Source of the DNA: Streptomyces sclerotialus | Lineage (GTDB): Bacteria; Actinomycetota; Actinomycetes; Streptomycetales; Streptomycetaceae | DNA length: 64,000 bases | Direction of reading: 5' to 3' | NCBI RefSeq assembly: GCF_040907265.1 | Contig: NZ_JBFOHP010000002.1 | Location: forward strand, 2,814,501-2,878,500 | Shown: in pieces, positions 59,769 to 64,000 of the stretch | Layout of the letters: each line of letters begins with the position of its first letter | Position numbering within the stretch: the first letter of the stretch is position 1 | Position numbers and translations under genes: made by a program | Notes under the pieces: generated by a model | Database searches by the model: none | Told to the model about the DNA's origin: nothing | What the model saw: the letters and a program-made list of their open reading frames with translations, nothing else

Positions 59769-61143
59769 CGTTCTGGTTCGTGTGGAAGACGTTGTCCGGG
59801 TCGTACTTCTGCTTGACCCGCGCCAGCCGGTCGTAGTTCTCGCGGTAGGTGGCCCGGACCCGCTCCTCCCCTTCTCCCTCCCCAAGGAAGTTCACGTACG
59901 AGCCGCCCATGGAGTAGGGGTGCAGCGCTTCCATGTACCCCACGCACCATTCCTTCAGGGCCGCGGCGTTCGCCGGGTCCGGGTCGATCGCGGCGTACAC
60001 CCCTGACCACACCGCGTCCCGGTAGCTCCACGCGGTCGCGTCGTTCGCGACCCGGTGCGCGGCCCTGTCCACCGGGTACAGGTGCATGGTCGACAGTCCG
60101 CTCGGCAGTTCCTCCCCGTACCTGCGGTGGATCTCCAGCGCCTCGTCCGGGACCCGGTCGAAGAAGTCACCCCGCCAGTACCACTGCAGCCCCGGCGGCA
60201 GCAGCTCGTCGAACATGCTCTGCAGCTCCACGTACGGCATCGGCGTCGTGAAGTGGAAGGCCGGCTCCCCCGCCTCGCGCGCCCCCGCGAGCGCGTCCCC
60301 GATCACCGCCTCGGTCCGCCCGGGGTCACCGGTGTGGCACCACACCACACCGCACATCTTCCGCCCGTGCAGCTCCTCGGGGAACGGCGGCCCGGGCGGC
60401 ACGGCCAGCACCGCGAAGAACCCGTACACGTCCTCGTCGGCCTGCGGCATGAACTCCCGGTACCAGGCGAGCACTTCGGGCGTACGGTCCACCGGCCACA
60501 CGGTGGTTCCGACACCGACCGTGCCCACCGGGTGCAGCCGGTACGTGAACGACGTGACGACCCCGAAGTTCCCGCTCCCGCCGCGCAGTGCCCAGAACAG
60601 GTCCTCGTGCTCGCTCTCGCTCGCCGTGACGAAAGACCCGTCCGCCAGCACCACGTCCGCCGCCACCAGACTGTCCACCGTCAGGCCGTACTTGCGGGTG
60701 AGGTACCCGTGCCCCCCACCCAGCGTCAGCCCGCCCAGCCCGGTCGTCGAGTTGATACCGGTGGGCACGGCGAGCCCGAAGCCCTGCGTCGCATGGTCCA
60801 GGTCGCCGAGCGTGCTCCCGCCCCCGACCTGCGCGGTCCGGGCCTCGGGATCGACCCGCACCCACCGCATCGACGCCAGGTCGGCGGTGACCCCGCCGTC
60901 CACGATCCCCAGCCCCGGCGCGCTGTGTCCCCCGCCCCGTACGGCGAGGTCGACCCCCTTATCCCGCGCGAACGCGATGACGTCCCTGACGTCGACCACG
61001 TCCCGGCACGGGACCACGGCCGCCGGCCGCTTGTCGAGCATCCCGTTGTAGACCTTCCGGGCCGCGTCGTATCCGGAATCCTCCGGCCCGATGACCGGCC
61101 CTCGCACCGCGATCTTCAGCGCTTCGAGAGTTTCGGTGTCCAT
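59737..61143 (-). CDS. FAD-linked oxidoreductase, BBE (berberine-bridge) type
   Basis: A 468-residue flavoenzyme of the vanillyl-alcohol-oxidase/BBE fold. The FAD-binding domain has VRGGGHSAPGLGIVDGGV, with the His that usually forms the covalent 8-alpha link, then TGLGGLTLGGGHGYLTRKYG and ALRGGSGNFGVVTSF. The C-terminal BBE segment is YRENYDRLARVKQKYDPDNVFHTNQN. Family members oxidise sugars, alkaloids or polyketides. No second covalent Cys motif is clear. ATG 61143 is used. It ends inside the 3' part of the SDR gene on the other strand. Confidence 0.9.
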   Translation of the reverse strand: MDTETLEALKIAVRGPVIGPEDSGYDAARKVYNGMLDKRPAAVVPCRDVVDVRDVIAFARDKGVDLAVRGGGHSAPGLGIVDGGVTADLASMRWVRVDPEARTAQVGGGSTLGDLDHATQGFGLAVPTGINSTTGLGGLTLGGGHGYLTRKYGLTVDSLVAADVVLADGSFVTASESEHEDLFWALRGGSGNFGVVTSFTYRLHPVGTVGVGTTVWPVDRTPEVLAWYREFMPQADEDVYGFFAVLAVPPGPPFPEELHGRKMCGVVWCHTGDPGRTEAVIGDALAGAREAGEPAFHFTTPMPYVELQSMFDELLPPGLQWYWRGDFFDRVPDEALEIHRRYGEELPSGLSTMHLYPVDRAAHRVANDATAWSYRDAVWSGVYAAIDPDPANAAALKEWCVGYMEALHPYSMGGSYVNFLGEGEGEERVRATYRENYDRLARVKQKYDPDNVFHTNQNVRPASAASKA

Positions 61144-61148
61144 GTGGC

Positions 61149-61667
61149 TCAGAGTCCTGCCGCCGCGGCACCCCCGCAATGCCCGACGCCGGACTGCCCG
61201 GCCGGCAGTTCCAGCTCGGCGAGGAGGGTCTTGCCGAGGGGGCTGCGGGGGCGGGCGGTCCAGTGAGTGGCGAGCGCGGACACGAGGTGCAGTCCGCGTC
61301 CGGAGTCGGCGTACGGGAAGGGGGTGGAGAGCGCATCGGCGGTCGGCGGGACGCGTTCGGCCCGGGTGTCACTCACCTCGATGCGGAGGGTCGCGGGCGC
61401 CGCGGCCGGCGCGAGGAGCGTGAGGGAGAGTTCGAAGTCCCGTCCGGGGACGCGCCCATGGGTGGCGGCGTTGGCGGCGAGTTCGCCGACGACCAGCCGC
61501 GCGGCGAAGGAGGCGTCACTCCCGTGCGGGACGCCCCACTCTACGAGGCGCCGCTCGGCGAGCAGCCGCGCCAGGCGCGCCCCTCGGGGCGTGGAGCTGA
61601 AACGACGCGTGAACATACGTACGGTGACGGGTGACCGGGGCAGGCGATGAGCCGGCGGGATGAGCAT
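61149..61667 (-). CDS. ATP-binding protein, histidine-kinase-like ATPase (RsbW/SpoIIAB-like)
   Basis: A 172-residue GHKL-fold protein. The N box is in ARLVVGELAANAATHG, the G1 region in IEVSDTRAERVPP, and the G2 region in DSGRGLHLVSALATHW. These small ATPases act as anti-sigma or switch kinases; Streptomyces have many, often beside XRE-DUF5753 and DUF397 genes as here. The ATG at 61667 is likely; in-frame upstream starts run into the shared control region. It lies five bases before the FAD oxidoreductase start, so the two may be co-transcribed. Confidence 0.82.
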   Translation of the reverse strand: MLIPPAHRLPRSPVTVRMFTRRFSSTPRGARLARLLAERRLVEWGVPHGSDASFAARLVVGELAANAATHGRVPGRDFELSLTLLAPAAAPATLRIEVSDTRAERVPPTADALSTPFPYADSGRGLHLVSALATHWTARPRSPLGKTLLAELELPAGQSGVGHCGGAAAAGL

Positions 61668-61710
61668 GGGCCAACGATCGACCTGGAAACCGCCCGTTGA
61701 CCAGGCATGC

Positions 61711-61739
61711 GACTCGTACTCCCGCCCACCGTACGAGTC
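61711..61739. promoter_or_regulatory. 9-bp perfect inverted repeat between divergent ATPase and XRE genes
   Basis: GACTCGTAC (61711-61719) and GTACGAGTC (61731-61739), 11 bases apart, so the half-site centres are 20 bp (two helical turns) apart. It lies in the 158-base divergent region 61668-61825, a plausible site for the XRE regulator. Confidence 0.6.
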
Positions 61740-61825
61740 CGGAGTATGGACAGTACGCATCACAGCGCGTAACCATGTGCGCGTCGGGCGGGGAGTCGGG
61801 GCGGGTGCACCGGAGGTGACCGGAC

Positions 61826-62677
61826 GTGGTGATCGATACGGGTATGACGGGCATGACGGGTTGCGGCGGCGAACCGGAGTCGTCGGACAGCCTGAAGGGT
61901 TTCGGCGCGGTCGCCAAGGCCTTCCGCGAACGGGCCGGGCTGACACAGGAGCAGCTGGCCCCGCTGGTCCAGTACGCGCCGCACACGGTCGCCTCGATCG
62001 AACAGGGCCGCCGTTTCCCACCGCGCGACTTCGTGAACCGCGCCGAGGAAGTCCTCGACGCCTTCGGCGCCCTGAGAGCCGCCGCCCGCCACCTGTCCCG
62101 CCAACCGGGCCTGGCAGCCTGGTTCCGCCAGTGGGCAAAGCTGGAGGAACAGGCGGTGAGCCTCTGCACGTACGAGTGCCGGGTGGTACCCGGCTTGTTG
62201 CAGACCGAGGGGTATACGCGCGCAGTGTTCCACTGTCGCGTACCGCCCCTCACGGACGACGAGATCGGGGCCAGGCTCGCTGCCCGGCAGGAGCGACAAC
62301 TGCTGCTGCGCGAGCGACCGAACACGGCGTTCAGCTTCATCCTCGAAGAGGCGCTCTTCCTGCGCCGCGTGGGAGGCGTGGCGGTGACGCGCGAGCTGAT
62401 CGACCACGTCATCGACTGCGCAGCCCTGCGCAACGTCGAGGTGCAGGTCATGCCGCTCGCGCGCGAGGAACACGCCGCCCTTGAGGGGCCTATGCAGCTG
62501 CTGGAGACCCCGGACACCTGTTGGTACGGCTACATCGAGGGCCAGCGCACCGGGCAGCTGATCACCGACGCCAAGGAGATCAGCGTGCTCCAGATGCGGT
62601 ATGCCAAGATGCGCTCACAGGCCCTTACTCCCGAGGACTCCGTCGGCCTGCTGGAGCGGATGCGAGGAGCGCTATGA
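61826..62677 (+). CDS. XRE family regulator with DUF5753 domain (WhiJ-like)
   Basis: A 283-residue regulator. N-terminal XRE HTH FRERAGLTQEQLAPLVQYAP (about residues 33-52) and SIEQGRRFPPRDFVNRAEEV, then DUF5753 from about residue 105 (CTYECRVVPGLLQTEGYTRA, FILEEALFLRRVGG, ETPDTCWYGYIEGQRTGQL region). Such genes are paired with a DUF397 gene and often a GHKL ATPase; WhiJ of S. coelicolor represses development in this arrangement. GTG 61826 follows GGAGGTG. The stop overlaps the DUF397 start by ATGA. Confidence 0.9.
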   Translation: MVIDTGMTGMTGCGGEPESSDSLKGFGAVAKAFRERAGLTQEQLAPLVQYAPHTVASIEQGRRFPPRDFVNRAEEVLDAFGALRAAARHLSRQPGLAAWFRQWAKLEEQAVSLCTYECRVVPGLLQTEGYTRAVFHCRVPPLTDDEIGARLAARQERQLLLRERPNTAFSFILEEALFLRRVGGVAVTRELIDHVIDCAALRNVEVQVMPLAREEHAALEGPMQLLETPDTCWYGYIEGQRTGQLITDAKEISVLQMRYAKMRSQALTPEDSVGLLERMRGAL

Positions 62678-62928
62678 GTCACGCCGAGCTCGCCTGGTTC
62701 AAGAGCAGTTACAGCACAGGTGACGGCGACAGCTGCGTCGAAGTGGCCCTCTCCTGGCGGAAGTCCAGCCACAGCGGCTCCGACGGCGACGACTGCGTCG
62801 AGGTCGCGGCGACCCCCGACACCGTCCACGTCCGGGACTCCAAGGACGCGGCGGGGCCGCGGCTCGCCGTTCCCGCGGCCGCGTGGTCGGAGTTCGTCGC
62901 GTACGCGACTACGCAGACGCGCCCGTGA
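62674..62928 (+). CDS. DUF397 protein with duplicated N-terminal motif
   Basis: An 84-residue protein. A complete DUF397 unit runs from SWRKSSHSGSDGDDCVEVA to the end (VHVRDSKDAAGPRLAVPAAA, WSEFVAYA). It is preceded by a second, partial unit: WFKSSYSTGDGDSCVEVAL. Typical DUF397 proteins have about 60-70 residues and one unit, so an internal duplication is likely. The protein is translated with the XRE-DUF5753 gene and is thought to act as its small partner or antagonist. The last 20 bases overlap the convergent TetR gene. Confidence 0.88.
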   Translation: MSHAELAWFKSSYSTGDGDSCVEVALSWRKSSHSGSDGDDCVEVAATPDTVHVRDSKDAAGPRLAVPAAAWSEFVAYATTQTRP

Positions 62929-63529
62929 GGGCTTCGCGGGAGAGGCCCAGTTCGCGGGCCAGCGCCTCCTCCGCCCACTGGAGCATGGTCGTGCGCGACA
63001 GCGGACCCTGGTAGGAGGTCATCTGGACGGCGAGGCCGTCCAGGAGGGCGGTGAGGCGCCAGGCCGCGGCCTTGGGGTCGGGGCAGTCGAATTCGCCGGC
63101 CGCCGCGCCTTCGGCCATCACGTCGGCGAGGGCGGTCTTCCACTCCTGGTCCAGGCCGCCGGCCGTCTCGCGGAGGACGGGATCGCGGAGGGCCGCCGCC
63201 CAGCCCTCGATCCACAGGCGCCAGCCCTTGGCCTGGCCGGCCGGTGCGTACCAGCGGACGGCCGCGCGCAGGCGGCGCACGGCGGTCGTGCGGCGGCCGA
63301 GAAGGCGGCGCAGGTGGGCGAGGTCGGCCTCGGCGGCGTGCGCGAAGGCCGCCGCGACGAGCTTCTCCTTGGTGGCGAAGTGGTACAGGACCAGGGCGTT
63401 GGAGACGCCCAGTGCCGAGGCCACGTCGGAGACGCGGACCGCCGCGACCCCCCGTGCTTCGATCTGCTCGATGGCGGCGCGCAGCAGCTCCTCGCGCCGC
63501 TCGGCCACGTTCAACCGGACTCTTGCCAC
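62909..63529 (-). CDS. TetR family regulator
   Basis: A 206-residue TetR protein. The HTH lies at residues 10-55 (ELLRAAIEQIEARGVAAVRV, then ALGVSNALVLYHFATKEKLV). A helical ligand domain includes WRLTALLDGLAVQMTSYQGP, as in BetI-like members. It is convergent with the DUF397 gene (20-base overlap). The palindrome at 63608 lies about 80 bases upstream and is a likely binding site. Target genes are not evident, as the next gene lies on the same strand upstream. Confidence 0.88.
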   Translation of the reverse strand: MARVRLNVAERREELLRAAIEQIEARGVAAVRVSDVASALGVSNALVLYHFATKEKLVAAAFAHAAEADLAHLRRLLGRRTTAVRRLRAAVRWYAPAGQAKGWRLWIEGWAAALRDPVLRETAGGLDQEWKTALADVMAEGAAAGEFDCPDPKAAAWRLTALLDGLAVQMTSYQGPLSRTTMLQWAEEALARELGLSREALTGASA

Positions 63530-63607
63530 GCGGCCAGCCTACAGCCGGGGGCGTGCGCAAACCCTTGACACCGCGCGGCGGCGGAACCGCCACGACCCGC
63601 TCCCATT

Positions 63608-63629
63608 ACTGACTGTGCGTTCAGTTAGT
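63608..63629 (-). promoter_or_regulatory. Candidate operator of the TetR gene
   Basis: A 22-bp imperfect palindrome with outer arms ACT...AGT, inner arms ACTG...CAGT and a central CG, about 80 bases before the TetR start. Its layout is that of many TetR operators. The 189 bases 63530-63718 hold nothing else that I can see. Confidence 0.55.
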
Positions 63630-63718
63630 TGCGACGGGGGGCCGGAGCCGGGCGTGTCAATGAGCCCGCTGATCGAATACTCAGCCAGCGGGCTGGGCGC
63701 TGCCAAAAGGGGTGCGGC

Positions 63719-64000
63719 TCAGTCGTGGTGGCCGAGGCGCCGGTCCAGTGCGCGGTCCGCGCGGCTGACGGCGTCGGCGGTGGCCCGGCGGGCGGCGTCC
63801 GCGTCCGGGAGGCCGAGTGCGGCGGCGATGCGGTCCCACTCGTACCCGGAGGCCAGCAGGGCACGGACGGCGCCGCCGAGCGCGGAGTCCGCCGCGGCCC
63901 GCACCCGGCCGATCTCGGCGAGCGTGGCCAGCAGGTCGGGGGCGGTACGCGCGGCCGCGCTGTGCTGCCCGGCGGCGGCCAGCGACTGGTCGGTGGTGAC
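63719..64000 (-). CDS. Hypothetical protein, cut by right edge
   Basis: The frame stays open from the stop at 63719 to the window end, so the 5' part is missing. The visible 93 residues are helical and include LATLAEIGRVRAAADSALGG and ALLASGYEWDRIAAALGLPD. The latter resembles a sigma-region-4 or HTH segment (YEWDRIAAALG then DADAARRATADAVSRADRAL). A GTG at 63904 could start a 61-residue protein, but the conserved-looking sequence upstream in the same frame argues for a longer gene. Confidence 0.55.
   Translation of the reverse strand, partial: VTTDQSLAAAGQHSAAARTAPDLLATLAEIGRVRAAADSALGGAVRALLASGYEWDRIAAALGLPDADAARRATADAVSRADRALDRRLGHHD

Overview
The window is about 72% GC, densely packed, often starts genes on GTG, and links genes by 4-base ATGA/GTGA overlaps. 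With an HrdA-type sigma factor beside dnaG, an MreB-like gene, XRE-DUF5753/DUF397 pairs and a single in-frame TTA codon, this points to a Streptomyces (or very close actinobacterial) chromosome. The order mbl-like, hrdA, dnaG, nasA, nirBD resembles the SCO2451 to SCO2487 stretch of S. coelicolor as I remember it; this was not checked by search.

Layout. (1) 1-9.4 kb: a tightly coupled plus-strand operon for an apparent cell-surface glycan: an AftD-like arabinofuranosyltransferase (open at the left edge), a condensation-domain-like protein, two SAM methyltransferases (one FkbM, carrying the only TTA codon I found), a DMT-type membrane protein, a Trm112-like protein and an unknown protein. (2) 9.5-11.7 kb: an MreB-like protein with altered ATPase residues, a histidine phosphatase and a thioredoxin. 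(3) 11.9-24.9 kb: a complete-looking phenylacetate catabolon. The leftward arm is paaI-paaK-paaR. The rightward arms are paaN-thiolase-hydratase-dehydrogenase-isomerase and paaABCDE. Similar palindromes precede both divergent starts and paaA. (4) 25-30 kb: a small secreted protein, a TetR regulator with twin operators, an MMPL exporter and a cytochrome P450. (5) 30.2-30.7 kb: one CAT-anticodon tRNA and two tRNA-Asn genes. (6) 30.9-40.4 kb: YtxH protein, FGGY kinase, hrdA, dnaG, GNAT, ferredoxin-reductase-like flavoprotein, dGTPase, and a sirohydrochlorin chelatase. (7) 40.6-58.6 kb: nitrate assimilation (nasA; flavoprotein-nirB-nirD) interspersed with a MarR gene, adenosine/adenine deaminase, small housekeeping genes, an Lrp/MFS/M20 module, and an unusual BlaI-XRE-MmyB fusion regulator. 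(8) 58.8-64 kb: SDR, FAD oxidoreductase, an anti-sigma-like ATPase / XRE-DUF5753 / DUF397 module, TetR, and a gene cut by the right edge.

The most striking feature not explained by the genes is a set of different short tandem repeats. They sit in or beside most gene junctions between about 18.2 and 28.6 kb (units 14 to 60 bp). Repeats inside genes have periods divisible by three (15, 18, 60 bp). Those between genes mostly do not (14, 16, 17, 19 bp; also 21 and 33). They add low-complexity tails or leaders to PaaF-, PaaG- and PaaD-like proteins. Two genes (the paaG-like gene and nirD) each read as broken by one missing base in a G or C run. Each keeps a perfect family C-terminus in another frame, so they are either real frameshifts or assembly errors.
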